Source: Entamoeba invadens IP1
Lineage: Eukaryota > Evosea > Mastigamoebida > Endamoebidae
Direction of reading: 5' to 3'
Assembly (NCBI RefSeq): GCF_000330505.1
Contig: NW_004443692.1
Span: 1-64,000 of the forward strand
DNA: 64,000 bases
The notes under the pieces were generated by a model, which was not told the DNA's origin, did no database searches, and was given only the letters and a program-made list of their open reading frames with translations. Below are positions 41,634-52,700 of the stretch, in pieces. The position numbers and the translations under genes were made by a program. How positions within the stretch are numbered: the stretch's first letter is position 1; the number at the start of each line of letters is the position of its first letter.

Positions 41634-43340
41634 ATGCAAGCCGTCCCTAATGAAGAGGCGTGGGAAAGCAAATTCAGCGCACTTCCTTTTTTTAATAGTA
41701 AAGAGCAACTTGTCCAAGGAAGAGAACTGTATAAGCGCTATCTGAAAGATTACCCTACCGCTGTGAATCGCTGGTGCGAGTATATCGACTTGGAAATGAA
41801 GTACGGGAATAACCGAGAAGTTGAGAACATCTTCAGACTGTGCTTGTTACAACTTCCGGACGTCGATATAGTCGAGAGGTATATCAATTACATCTTGAAG
41901 AACTTTGACGACGAAGACCCGACACTCACTATCGGGGATTTGGAGAAGGGGCAGTTTAAAAAGATCCAAGAGAGCGCGTTCCTGCTTGCGATACAGTTAG
42001 TTGGGCTCGACATAAACGCGATGCCGATATACAGAAAGTTCATCAACTTCTTGAGCCAAACTGAGTATGGAAGAGTTCTGAATCGACAGCTCTACTTCAA
42101 CATTAATAGAATTCCGATGACGGACCGTGCAGATGCGTTAGCAAAGTACGACGAATTCTTGACGGACGAACAAGTCAAAAAGGACGAAAAGATGATATCT
42201 GAAGCGACAAAGACAAGCCACGTCCGACTGACATCGTATCTCTCGAAAATGGATAAATTGAGGAAGAAACATGCGGTGGAGTATGGGACAAATGTTGTCT
42301 CGTTGGGGACGAAAGAGGTGTTAAGTAGTTATGTCGACGTTTTGGACTACGAGACTACCCTCGACGGACAACCCCGAGCCGAAGAAAGGAGTTACACGTC
42401 GAATGGGAAGGAGTTGAAGTATGAAGTGTGTCCGAAGTCGCTTGAGATGAAAGCACAACAGGAGCGAATCTTTTATATGATGAATAAGATGTTGATGGTC
42501 TTCTACCGCTATCCACAAGCTTGGATAGTGTGCGCACAATATTTCCAAAGAAGAGGAAACATCGATTTAGCTATCAACATACTGAGGAGAGGAAGAAATG
42601 CGGTCGACTGTCCTTTACTGAAGTTATATGAAAGCTTCTGTTATCTCATTTCGGGGAGAGAGAGAGAAGGACTTGACTTATTGAGCAACGAAAGTGACTT
42701 GGAACAGATATATAAGTTGAAGATGGCAGGAAGGTGTCTTGGAATGAAGACGTTCAGGAAAGTACTGTTAGGGATGAAAGGAGAACTGAAACCTTACGCT
42801 TATATTGCTGCTGCTGAAGTCGAATTTTGCTTCTTCCGAAGGAAAACTGCGGCGTTGAACATCTTTAAGGAGGCACTGAAAAAGTATTCTAAAGATAACA
42901 AAGTCATCAAAGCGTATTATAAATTCCTGGTCGGTATTACCCCATCAAGATGTTTGTTCTTTAATGTTAAAATTTATTACGTTTTTAAGTACTAAAAAGC
43001 AGTTGTTTCAAATGCGTTGGTCAGTTACAACGACGTGGAAGTCGATAAGTTCATGAGCGAAATAGTAACCGACACATTCAAAGGTATGGAGATGCCCAAA
43101 GACACAAAGGAGATACTGGAAGCAGAAAAGAAGATGGAAGAGTGCGGAGAGAAGAGAGACGAACGATTGATTTTAGGCAACAAAGAAGCTAACAACGTCG
43201 AGTGGAAGAGAATACACACAGAAGTCAACAAAGACATTATCAAGGAGTTCATATACATCTTACCGCCTGCCGAACTTTATAAGGGCGTTAGAATCGACGC
43301 TGAGAAACTCATTAATGTGCTGGGATCAATTATTAACTGA
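41634..43340 (+). CDS. CstF-77/Rna14-like HAT-repeat protein of mRNA 3'-end processing, two exons
   Basis: I join 41634-42951 and 43003-43340 (551 residues). The protein starts with a HAT repeat (WESKFSAL, LYKRYLKDYPTAVNRWCEYIDLEMKYGN) and continues with VENIFRLCLLQLPDVDIVERYINYI. This is the first-repeat signature of CstF-77/Suppressor-of-forked/Rna14. Further HAT repeats include FYRYPQAWIVCAQYFQRRGNIDLAINILRRG and AYIAAAEVEFCFFRRKTAALNIFKEAL. The family is the scaffold of the cleavage-stimulation factor that directs poly(A) site choice in the nucleus. It is shorter than human CstF-77 (717) because the Pro-rich C-terminus (monkeytail) is missing. The last exon carries the final HAT unit and an acidic/basic helix. 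Confidence 0.85.
42952..43002 (+). other. intron of the CstF-77-like gene
   Basis: 51 nt, GTTTGT...CAG, phase 1. An AAG three bases earlier could also serve as acceptor (adding one codon), but CAG fits the other introns better. Confidence 0.75.
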
Positions 43341-43911
43341 TTTTGTGTTATTTTTTTTGTTATGTATAACATTTTAATAACATTTTCACAGTCGTATTGT
43401 TTTCTCATTTTGAATAACATTTTTTATAGATATAAATATAAATACCTCAACGCATTTTAAAAATATTGATACCATTTTTAATAATAATAAATTACCATAT
43501 AAATTAGTTTTTATTTAATTATTTTATTATAATTTATAGATTTTTTTTTTAAAGAAGAACAATATGCCGAAATGTTATAAATTTGTGACCAAATATAAAA
43601 AAATGTCAAGCTGATTTAAAATAAAATAATAACAAACAAAAATTTAATAAAAACCAAGTTTTTTAATAAAAACACAAAAATCGAGTATTTAACAACGGAC
43701 AAATAAATTTTGTTTTTAAGGCTAAAAAATAGATGACGAATGAAATAAATAAAATAAAAAAGAGAAAAAATTAAATTGTCCAATCAAAATGAAAAAAACC
43801 GTGAAAAAATGTGAAACGTCCAAAATGTTCTTTAGGGCCCTTTTCTATAAATAGTTTCCGAATAATTCCGATATAATAAAAAGCCAAGTGCAACTCAACT
43901 TTAAAACGAAC
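43341..43911. other. AT-rich spacer upstream of SUMO
   Basis: 571 bases with no gene. The last 80 bases are less AT-rich and hold a TATA-like box listed next. Confidence 0.55.
43846..43854 (+). promoter_or_regulatory. TATA-like box of the SUMO gene
   Basis: TATAAATAG lies 58 bases before the SUMO ATG. It is the only clear TATA-type match in this promoter apart from ATATAATAA closer in. Inferred. Confidence 0.4.
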
Positions 43912-44250
43912 ATGTCAGACGCACCAAAATCACCCCAAAAAGAGAAAGAACCGCAAAAAGATCCAGTGAAGGACGAAGTCAACAAAACAGCCGAGAAACC
44001 CGTCAATAACGAACAAATCAATTTGAAAGTCGTCACTCAAGACTCGACGGAAGTCTTTTTTAAAATCAAGAAAAACACACCACTCAAAAAATTGATGGAG
44101 GCGTTCTGTAACAAACAAGGCCTGAACATGTCATCTGTCCGTTTCTTGTCAGACGGCGTCAGAATCACTCCTGACAAAACAGCGTCGGACTTGGGTCTTC
44201 AGGACAGAGACGTCATCGACGCGATGATGAACCAGGTCGGTGGGTATTGA
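43912..44250 (+). CDS. SUMO: SUMO (small ubiquitin-like modifier)
   Basis: Ubiquitin-like protein conjugated to lysines of nuclear and other proteins through E1, Ubc9 and ligases. The 112-residue precursor has a flexible Lys/Pro-rich N-terminus of about 40 residues. The ubiquitin-fold core has INLKVVTQDSTEVFFKIKKNTPLKKLMEAFC, VRFLSDGVRI and TASDLGLQDRDVIDAMMNQ. It ends GGY, so a SUMO protease needs to remove only one residue to expose the diglycine. VKDE in the N-terminal tail fits the psi-K-x-E consensus for chain formation. The ATG at 43912 is preferred; the open frame extends 24 nt upstream only to a GTG. Confidence 0.96.
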   Translation: MSDAPKSPQKEKEPQKDPVKDEVNKTAEKPVNNEQINLKVVTQDSTEVFFKIKKNTPLKKLMEAFCNKQGLNMSSVRFLSDGVRITPDKTASDLGLQDRDVIDAMMNQVGGY

Positions 44251-44479
44251 ACTTCTTTATATTTTACTCCTTTGTCCTCTATTCTAGTTTCTTTTTAATT
44301 GTTTTATTATTAGATATAGTATGTGGGTAGTCATTACATTTCAGTGTAAAAATAAGAATATCACGCAAAATATCGGGAAATGCCGTAAATTTGAATCGAA
44401 CAAGAATCTAATGGTATGAAGAGAAATACCATTGAAAAACTCATTGAAGAACAGAACTGAGAATCTCGAGATTGTAGAT

Positions 44480-46177
44480 ATGATAACAGAGTATTCTAAG
44501 AAGTTGGACAGAGAACATCCATTGCCCGAATACCCACGCCCGCAACTCAGACGTGAAGAGTGGATGAATTTAAACGGTGATTGGGAGTATGTTGTGACAC
44601 CAAAGAATCAACAAACCATTCCAACAAAAATAGAAGGACATATCACTGTCCCATTTCCTATCGAGTCTTTACTCTCTGGAGTACAACGAAGAGTCTCAGA
44701 GAAAGAATATTTGTGGTATAGAAAAATAGTCGAGATGCCGTGGAGTAACAAGACTCTCTTACACTTCGGAGCAGTCGACTATGAGTGTACTATCTTTCTG
44801 AACAAACAAGAGGTCTTCACCCACAAAGGGGGGTATTCCCCATTCGAAGTGGAAATCCCAAGCGAGACAATTCAAGAGAACAAGACCATTGAGATCATTT
44901 TAAGAGTGTGGGACCCAACAGACTGTAGTGACCAACCACGTGGCAAACAAATACAAACGCCATACACAATCTGGTATACCCCAGTGACTGGGATTTGGCA
45001 GACAGTATGGATGGAACCTGTCCCAGAAGTGTATGTCGACTACTTAGAGTTCATCCCAGACATCGACAAGAACACTCTGACATTGACCGGCGAGAGTAGT
45101 GATCGGAACACAACAACAAATTTCAAGCTCGAAATATTTGATGAGACGACGCCGATCTTAACGGTTGAAAGTGTTGCAATGGGTGTTGCGTTTAAGGTAC
45201 CGGAGAACTTAGTGAGGTGGAGTCCATCAAGTCCGAAATTGTACAACACCAAAATAACGAGCGCAACTGGCGACGTCGTCTTTTCGTACTTTGCGATGAG
45301 GAAATTCTCGAAAGGGACTCACCACGGGTTTCCATGTTTCTTACTGAACAACGAGCCGATTTTTGTGTATGGTTTGTTGGACCAAGGGTATTGGCCTGAT
45401 GGCTTATACACAGCGCCAACGGATGAAGCGCTCAAATCGGATTTGTTGTTCTGTCAGAAATTGGGGTTTAACACGTTGCGGAAACATGCCAAAGTCGAGC
45501 CATTGCGATGGTATTACCACTGCGATCAAATGGGTATTTTGGTCTGGCAAGATATGCCCTCGAGATGTGGGTGGGGTATTGGACAGTTCTTAGGGTGGGA
45601 CCAAGATGGATTTAAAGAGAAAGACAAGACGGTACCGCCCGAGACTAAAGCGCTGTTTCTAGAAGAGTGGAGTGAAATACGGCGAAGTGTTCGAATGAGT
45701 CCGTCGGTGATGTGTTGGGTGCCATTTAATGAGAATTGGGGGCAATTTGATACGAGTGAAATTTGTGAGTTGTCGCAAGATTCACAAAGATTGGTGAACG
45801 CCGCGAGCGGTGGAAATCATTTCAAAAACGTTGGAGATATTTGCGACTGTCACGCATATCCCGCGCCAAAAATGAGAGTTGTCGACGAGCGTATTCGTGT
45901 TGTGGGAGAGTTTGGAGGTATAGGAAAGAAGGTAGAAGGGCACAGTTGGGTTACGCGAAGTTGGGGATATGTCAAGAGTGATACAGTTGAAGACGTCTAT
46001 GAAAAGTATGTTGAAATACTTGAACACATTGAAGGATTGGCTGGTGCTATATACACACAACTTTCGGATGTTGAGACTGAAACGAATGGATTGATAACTT
46101 ACGACAGATGTGTTGAAAAGGTCGACATCGATCGAATGAAAAAGATTCATGACCACCTTTATAATTCAATGAAGTAA
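44480..46177 (+). CDS. glycoside hydrolase family 2 enzyme (beta-galactosidase/glucuronidase-like)
   Basis: A 565-residue GH2 enzyme hydrolysing a beta-linked sugar; the exact substrate cannot be told. It has the sugar-binding domain (LRREEWMNLNGDWEYVV, LWYRKIVEMPW, HFGAVDYECTIFLNKQEVFTHKGGYSPFEVEI) and the immunoglobulin-like middle. The TIM barrel has the acid/base Glu in WVPFNENWGQ at about 422 and the nucleophile Glu in VGEFGG at about 475. GH2 enzymes of this form are typical of Bacteroidetes and Firmicutes, and transfer from gut bacteria is likely. There is no signal peptide, so it is cytosolic or the N-terminus is incomplete. The frame is open 48 nt upstream, but only to a TTG; 44480 is the first in-frame ATG. 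Confidence 0.92.
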   Translation: MITEYSKKLDREHPLPEYPRPQLRREEWMNLNGDWEYVVTPKNQQTIPTKIEGHITVPFPIESLLSGVQRRVSEKEYLWYRKIVEMPWSNKTLLHFGAVDYECTIFLNKQEVFTHKGGYSPFEVEIPSETIQENKTIEIILRVWDPTDCSDQPRGKQIQTPYTIWYTPVTGIWQTVWMEPVPEVYVDYLEFIPDIDKNTLTLTGESSDRNTTTNFKLEIFDETTPILTVESVAMGVAFKVPENLVRWSPSSPKLYNTKITSATGDVVFSYFAMRKFSKGTHHGFPCFLLNNEPIFVYGLLDQGYWPDGLYTAPTDEALKSDLLFCQKLGFNTLRKHAKVEPLRWYYHCDQMGILVWQDMPSRCGWGIGQFLGWDQDGFKEKDKTVPPETKALFLEEWSEIRRSVRMSPSVMCWVPFNENWGQFDTSEICELSQDSQRLVNAASGGNHFKNVGDICDCHAYPAPKMRVVDERIRVVGEFGGIGKKVEGHSWVTRSWGYVKSDTVEDVYEKYVEILEHIEGLAGAIYTQLSDVETETNGLITYDRCVEKVDIDRMKKIHDHLYNSMK

Positions 46178-46567
46178 AAATTATTGTTTGTTTGCACAAT
46201 AAACGCTTCTTCTTTCTGTAATTAATAATCTCAAAGTTATGAATATGATGTGAGTACCTGAAATTAGTCAAGAGGATTTACTATCAAAGATTTATTCATC
46301 AACCATTTGAATTTTTGGAGAGTAATTTTTAATTTGGAGAAAAGAAAAGAAAAATTAAAGGGAGTCATAATAAAACCATAAAAACAGTTTTGAGAAGATT
46401 TTCAAATGAAAAAGTATTACATATTGTAAAATTACTATAAAACAACCATATTTAAAAAGTGGCGTAATGACCCGATATTTAAGCGTAAAAAATACTGTGA
46501 AAACAACTTGAAAAAAAGAAAACTAAAAAACAAAAGAGAAAAAGTGGAACTGAAAAATGAAGACAAA
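46178..46567. other. spacer between GH2 and phosphatase genes
   Basis: 390 bases, AT-rich, with a poly-purine A/G stretch just before the phosphatase ATG. No further gene supported. Confidence 0.5.
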
Positions 46568-47482
46568 ATGGATGTGGACCAGTGTATGGCACAAGTAAAA
46601 AACGGAGATGTGCTGAGCGAGCATAACCTCCTCGAGCTCTGTTTTTTGGCAAAGTCAATTATGTCGCTCGAGTCGAATGTAATTGAAATCAAATCGCCTG
46701 TAACTGTCTGTGGAGACATTCACGGGCAATTCTACGACTTACTCAGATTGTTCGAGATCGGCGGGCAACTCCCTGACGTTCAATACTTATTCATGGGGGA
46801 CTACGTCGACAGAGGCATTTATTCGATCGAGGTGATCTCGTTTCTTCTCCTTTTGAAGGTGAAATACCCTGAGCGGATTCATTTACTTCGTGGGAACCAT
46901 GAGTCTCGGATGATCACACAAGACTATGGGTTTTACGACGAGTGCATTCAGAAATATGGTAACCCGGCTGCTTGGACAATTTTTATGGACGTTTTCGACT
47001 ACTTCTCGGTATCTGCAGTAATTGACAACGGAATTTACTGTGTGCATGGGGGTTTGTCACCACAACTCAGAACAATCGACCAAGTCAGGTTCTGTATCAA
47101 CAGAAATGAAGAAGTCCCACACGAGGGTTCATTCTGTGACTTGATGTGGTCTGACCCAGAAGAGAATGAGAAGGGAATGAGGCTCAGTTGCAGAGGCGCT
47201 GGGTACATATTTGGGAAAGCACCAGTCGAAGAATTCTGCAGAGTGAACAATGTTCAACTCATTGCGAGAGCCCACCAATTGGTGATGGAGGGTTACAAAT
47301 ATCAGTTTGACAAAAAAATGGTTACTGTGTGGTCTGCGCCAAACTATTGCGGGAGATGTGGAAACATTGCGTCCATAATGAAAGTCAATGAAAAACTCGA
47401 ACAAAATTTCATGCTCTTCGACGCTGTTTCGGACGACGAGAAGCCTATTCCAAAGAGAGTTGTTGCGTCTATGTTTAACTGA
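46568..47482 (+). CDS. PP2A/PP4/PP6-type Ser/Thr protein phosphatase catalytic subunit
   Basis: A 304-residue metallophosphatase of the PPP family. The metal-binding motifs GDIHGQF, GDYVDRG and RGNHES are intact. So are the downstream HGGLSP, DLMWSDP and SAPNYCGRCGN motifs (YCGRCGN is typical of the PP2A/4/6 group). The usual C-terminal DYFL, whose Leu is methylated in PP2A, is replaced by a tail ending in ASMFN, so the standard methylation switch should be missing. I start at the ATG at 46568; upstream in-frame sequence is a Lys-rich A/G stretch without an ATG. Substrates and regulatory subunits unknown. Confidence 0.93.
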   Translation: MDVDQCMAQVKNGDVLSEHNLLELCFLAKSIMSLESNVIEIKSPVTVCGDIHGQFYDLLRLFEIGGQLPDVQYLFMGDYVDRGIYSIEVISFLLLLKVKYPERIHLLRGNHESRMITQDYGFYDECIQKYGNPAAWTIFMDVFDYFSVSAVIDNGIYCVHGGLSPQLRTIDQVRFCINRNEEVPHEGSFCDLMWSDPEENEKGMRLSCRGAGYIFGKAPVEEFCRVNNVQLIARAHQLVMEGYKYQFDKKMVTVWSAPNYCGRCGNIASIMKVNEKLEQNFMLFDAVSDDEKPIPKRVVASMFN

Positions 47483-47750
47483 TTTTGCTTTTCATACCAC
47501 CTGCTCAATTGTTTTAGTACAATTCAAATAGAAAACTTTGTTTTTTTAATAAAATTATTTATTATTATATAGTAATTATTTTTAAATAAATAGTAATTAC
47601 AAAATAACTCAAATGCGTGCTGACTGGCAAAAATACGCTACGTCGTCATTGCCACGTGTATAGTTTATCCAACTAATAAAAAATTATATACTATAGTATT
47701 TGTCCATTTAAGGAATGGAAAGAGTTCAAACCGAGTAACTAATAAATAAT

Positions 47751-49380
47751 ATGGAGGAAGGGTTCAAGGGACATTTTGCGAGCGTTAGCGACAAACCGTT
47801 TTTTAAAGGTGAGACGACCGTATACACATACGTCAAGATGAATGAGAAAGACACTGCAGACAAAATTTTGATTCGAATTAATGTCGACCGACTTAGCAAA
47901 GACAAACTGAAAGTTGTTCAAGAGAGGGCGGAGAGGCTCAAAGAAGAGATGAAGTACTTCAGTTGGGCTTTGCAAATTGAAAAAATCGAAGTAGGGGATG
48001 TAGTTTGTTTGTATAGTATTTTAATTAATTGAATAGTTTTAAATGGTCACTCCAAATTCATTGATAGGGAGAAGGGAAGGAGTTGTGGGTGGTGTGTGAA
48101 GAGTGTCAGCCCGTCAATTTAAAAATCTTCATCAACCACGTTGAAATCAGAAAAGAGGAGAAAGACTTTTTCTTAGGAAAGTTATTAGATGTTGTGCGGT
48201 ATGCGGAGTTAAGAAAAGAACGCATGCAATTGGACGACTTTGACGTATTGGTCAAGTCGGGTGCAAACTCATTTTGTCCAACAATTCGAGTTCTTCCGAC
48301 TGCAATTTTGTTGCCACTCATTAAAAGTACTATTCAGGACTTAAGACAAGACGTTTGCAAACAAATCGAATTCTTCGTCGATGCCGAAAAATATGGGAAG
48401 TGCGTGTTGGACGCTCTCAGAACAAAAAAGCCCATTTTGGACGTGATAAAGATGAAGGGCGTCGATGAAATCTACCAGAACGTCCAATTCCCAACATTCG
48501 ACTTTAATAAGATCGAACCAATTGAAATGGTCGGGACTGGGGCTTATGGTAAAATCATCAAAGTTTGTAGTATACAATATCAATAAATAAACTATAACTA
48601 ATGGTACAGGTAAGATATGAAGGCGAAATCTATGCGTTGAAGGAAAGTGATTTGAGTAAAAAAGAGGAGATTGAGAAGGAGGCTATGGTCTTGAAGTGGT
48701 GCGACCATCCGAACATCATCAAAAGTCACGGGATTGCATCTGCTACGCGTTCAATCTCGACCAAGATTGAGAAGAAGAGAGAAAGGCCCGGAACGTACCT
48801 ATATTTATTGCTCGATTATTATGAAGCTGGCAACATTAACGACTTTGTGGAGGAGCAAAGGAAAATAAAAAAACACATGACAAGCGAAGAACTTGACCTT
48901 TTCTTTAAACAAATGATTGCACCGATGGAGTATTTGCAGAACACCAAAAAGTTTATACACGGAGACTTGAAGCATCACAACTTCCTGATCTCAAAGAAGG
49001 ACGGAAACACAAAAATAGTTTTGACTGATTTTGGAAATTGTAGGAGCTTCGCTAACGAGTCACAAGTTCTCAGAGGAACATCACGGGACTATAACTCCGC
49101 GAAGAGAACGCCACTAACAGTTAACCACGACTTATACCCGCTTGGCGTCTGTTTGTACAGACTGATGACACACAAAATTCCGTACGGCGAAAATGAAACT
49201 GAGATCCAGGAGGCTGTCCAAAAGAAGAAGGGACTCTTCATGCCAAAACGAATCAAAAACGACAAACTTATGGACCAGAAAAGAGAGGTTGTCACAAAAA
49301 TGCTTGCGCTCAAGGAGAATGAAAGAGAGACCTTCAATCAACTTTTCAAGGAGGACTATGTTGTCAATTTACTCAAATAA
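47751..49380 (+). CDS. atypical protein kinase, three exons
   Basis: I join 47751-48002, 48068-48562 and 48610-49380 (505 residues). The first 240 residues match no domain I know (mixed alpha/beta, Lys/Glu-rich). The kinase domain occupies about 235-505: IEMVGTGAYGKIIK-VRYEGEIYALKE (Gly loop and Lys, completed by intron 2 removal), then DHPNIIKSHG. The catalytic loop is HGDLKHHNFLI, with Gly replacing the Arg of HRD, followed by LTDFGN. The HRD Arg is missing and the activation loop is short, so it should not need activation-loop phosphorylation. Catalytic Lys and both Asp are kept, so activity is plausible. Cytosolic by default. Confidence 0.82.
48003..48067 (+). other. intron 1 of the atypical kinase gene
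   Basis: 65 nt, GTTTGT...TAG, phase 0; joins EVGDV to GEGKELWVV. A second GTTTGT four bases later would shift the frame. Confidence 0.78.
48563..48609 (+). other. intron 2 of the atypical kinase gene
   Basis: 47 nt, GTTTGT...CAG, phase 0; joins GTGAYGKIIK to VRYEGEIYALKE, restoring the kinase N-lobe. Confidence 0.85.
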
Positions 49381-49797
49381 TTCGTAGTGCTTTTTTCACT
49401 GATTTTGTGGTTGGACTGTAAAAGCTATACAACTAGTACATTTTATTAGAAATTCAACAACTTGTTTTTTGTCGTCACTTTTTCGCTCCCAAAAAAAGAC
49501 CGCATTTGTTTTTTTGCTTAAAATAGACGAACATTGTATAACAGAACTGAAACGCTCTAATTCCAAGTATAATTATATAATAATTTTAACTAATAAAACT
49601 AATCATATTGATGGAGTTGTTTAACTGTGCTCATTGAACAAAAAAATAGAGCCAAGAAAAATACTTCGAATTCAAATGGAAGAGTCACTAATATATTTTA
49701 TTATTAAAAATTATAAAAATATAGAAACTGTCCACCAAGAAATTTCGAATAATTATCAGCAAAAAGAAAAGCAACTGAATTATTTTTTACAATTGCA
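49381..49797. other. AT-rich spacer before the second TMK
   Basis: 417 bases. An open frame runs upstream of the TMK for some distance but in a different register and with spacer-like composition. No gene supported. Confidence 0.5.
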
Positions 49798-52700
49798 ATG
49801 GTCCTGTTTATCGTATTTTTCCTGCAGGTCGTTTGTGGAGAAATGTGCTGGTCAGTGACTGGAGACAATGATATCACATGGGGGCAATACTATAGTAATA
49901 TGTGTAATAATTTTGAAGGTGTAACCATGGAATATGACAAAGGAACATTAATCGATAAATTCACATTTACTTCTAAATGTTGTGGGAATGGAAAAGATTA
50001 TTATAGCGTGTCGCCTTACTCAAATGAAGCGGAGAAGCTTGCACAGTTTTCAGATGGGAGCACAATCAAAGTGCTGACCTTTAACCCAAGTCAACCGGGA
50101 AAACACTATTCACTTCATTTGAAAAACATTCGAGAAGGCTTTGTAGGTATTATAAATAGAAAACAAAAACCAAATGATTATATCAATGACAATATTTATG
50201 TATATGATCAACCCGCTGTTATAATGAGTACCGGAGAAGAAAGATTTTATATAAAATATACAAGCCAACAATCGAGGCCTTATATTTATTTAGAAATTAC
50301 ACAAACTGGAAAGTTGAATCAGTTGTATATCAATGATAATTTAATGTGTGATAAGTGTGCATATGCGTTTAATGCAAATCAAAACGTGGAAATCAATAAC
50401 ATGACAAATTACAACGTTTTTAAAGTATGTACAAAACGTAATTTGTCGAGATACATCACATGCCCTAAAAACCAAAAGTTTGTGAATGACTGCTCGTGTT
50501 ATATCAATTCAGATTATTCAACAGCTTCGATGAAATCTTTTGGGACAAATTATCCAGACTGCTTATATAATAACACACTCTTTGATTTCACTATCAAAAG
50601 TGGACACAATGAAGTCTTGTTTGATTCTGAAAAAGGAAATGTCTGGACTTCTCTTCTCTTTCAATCAAGAACTTCTGAAGTCAAAATAGTGATAACAAAT
50701 AACCTTGAGTTTACTGAGACAACAACACTACCAGAAAATGCAGTGAAATTCGAAGGGAGGGTGAAATTTTCATATTTGATAATTAAGAGTAAACCAATTA
50801 GTGGGGTGTACAATTTGAATGACTGGACAATCAACAAAATAGTTGTTGAAAATTTTGGAATTAATGATGTCATCTTTGTTGGTAAAAACAAAGATGATAT
50901 ACCAAATGGTATAGAAGCAACTTGTGTGAATGGAAATAACACGCGGTATGGTGTTATTGGGAGTGTTGTAAAATGTGGATGTGAATCCAGTGACAATGAA
51001 TACAATCACAACGATTGTACACTAAATTCAAAGGACAAAAACAACATCATGAGACTTAAAATACAGAGTGGGATATACTCAAAGGGTGCTGTGTTCTGGA
51101 ATAGTCTTGAAGTGTTGAATGGAGTGACTCTTGAGGGAACAGTCACTGCAAAGTTTTGTGAGTTGAGTGGAAATGTTACACTGGATGGGACACTTTCTTG
51201 TGAACAGATAATGTTCAGTGGAGACAGTTTTCTTCTTCTAATAAATAAAGCAGTTATTGGTGCATATCAACTCAACAGCAACGGTTATAACGTCACAATA
51301 ATAGGAGGAATTAGTGGTCAAACGATGACTATCAACAAGATGTTTATCAACAACACTTTGATAATAAAAAACCTTAGAGGGTCTTTTGAAGAGGTACAGC
51401 TTGAAAGTGGAAGTACATTTGTTAATGAGCAGTCTGTATTAATCAAAACACTTGTAGTGAATGGGATAAGTAAAATTGAAAGTAAAAGTATAGTAACAGT
51501 ATTAAACTGTCAAAATGAGTATAAGATAGACATAACTGCGTCGACTTTATTATGGTACCCAAACATTATTTTCTTTGGAAAAGTATCATTGGACAACCCA
51601 TTCACGATAGAAACAACCATCACTAAAATTATAATCGAAGAAGTCGTGAAACAAATGAGTACTAACAATGAAAAGAAAACCTTTTTGAATTTAATTCCGA
51701 GTTATAACGTCATTGAAATGAATGTTCCAATAACAAAATTGATGAGTGTGGTATATTACACATCCTGTAAAACTCGTCCAATTAAATTTCTGAATGAACC
51801 GTATTACATATGTGACAGACAAATTGTTGTATTAAAAAGTGTAGGAGATGAGAGTTGTGAGGCGTTGGGATATAAAGTGAAAGTGTGTGTTCCACAAAAT
51901 AATGGAAAGTATCTTGATGACAAAGGAGTGTATGATTACTCGTGCCCATGTTACAATTCTCCTTCAATAACACGCACTTTAGTGATTGAAAATGTTACTA
52001 CTTATCAACTTCAAACAGAAGAGTTTTATACTCAAATTATAATAAACAAAAACGTGTTACTGGAAAGTACTCAGAAGGAAATGGTTGTCATTTCAAATTT
52101 CAATTTTCATATTAAGGGAGACCAAAACTTGATTTATGTTTTTCTTAAAAATAATCAACCAATTGAAATTGATGTTGAGAATAACAACTTATTATTTGCT
52201 GGGGATTCGTATGGGCTGACAAACACTGATGACAAAATAGACCTCTCACAGAACGGTCTTTGCAAAGCGGGATTGTACAATGGAAGTGGATTTTATTGTG
52301 AAGAGTGTAGATTTGGGAAAGTTGACGATATGTGCTCAGAAATGATTGACACAATAAGTAATTGTGATATATACAGTGTAGACAAAGCAACATGCATTAG
52401 ATGTCAAGAGAACTATTACACAAATAAAACACACTGCCTTTCATGTGGTGAAAATTGCAAATGGTGTCGTTCAAATTCCGTTTGTGACATTTGTGAGGAA
52501 GATTATATATTGGACAACAACACTTGTGTGAATTCAAAAAGTGTAAATTGTGATTTCGCGACATCCAATGTGTGTCTGAAATGTTCTTCTAACCATTTAT
52601 GGGAGTCGACACAATCAAAATGTGTGGCGGAATGCGGAGAGGGTTGTTTTAAATGTAGTTCACCAGACAATTGTGATTTTTGCGACATATCGGTTGGGTA

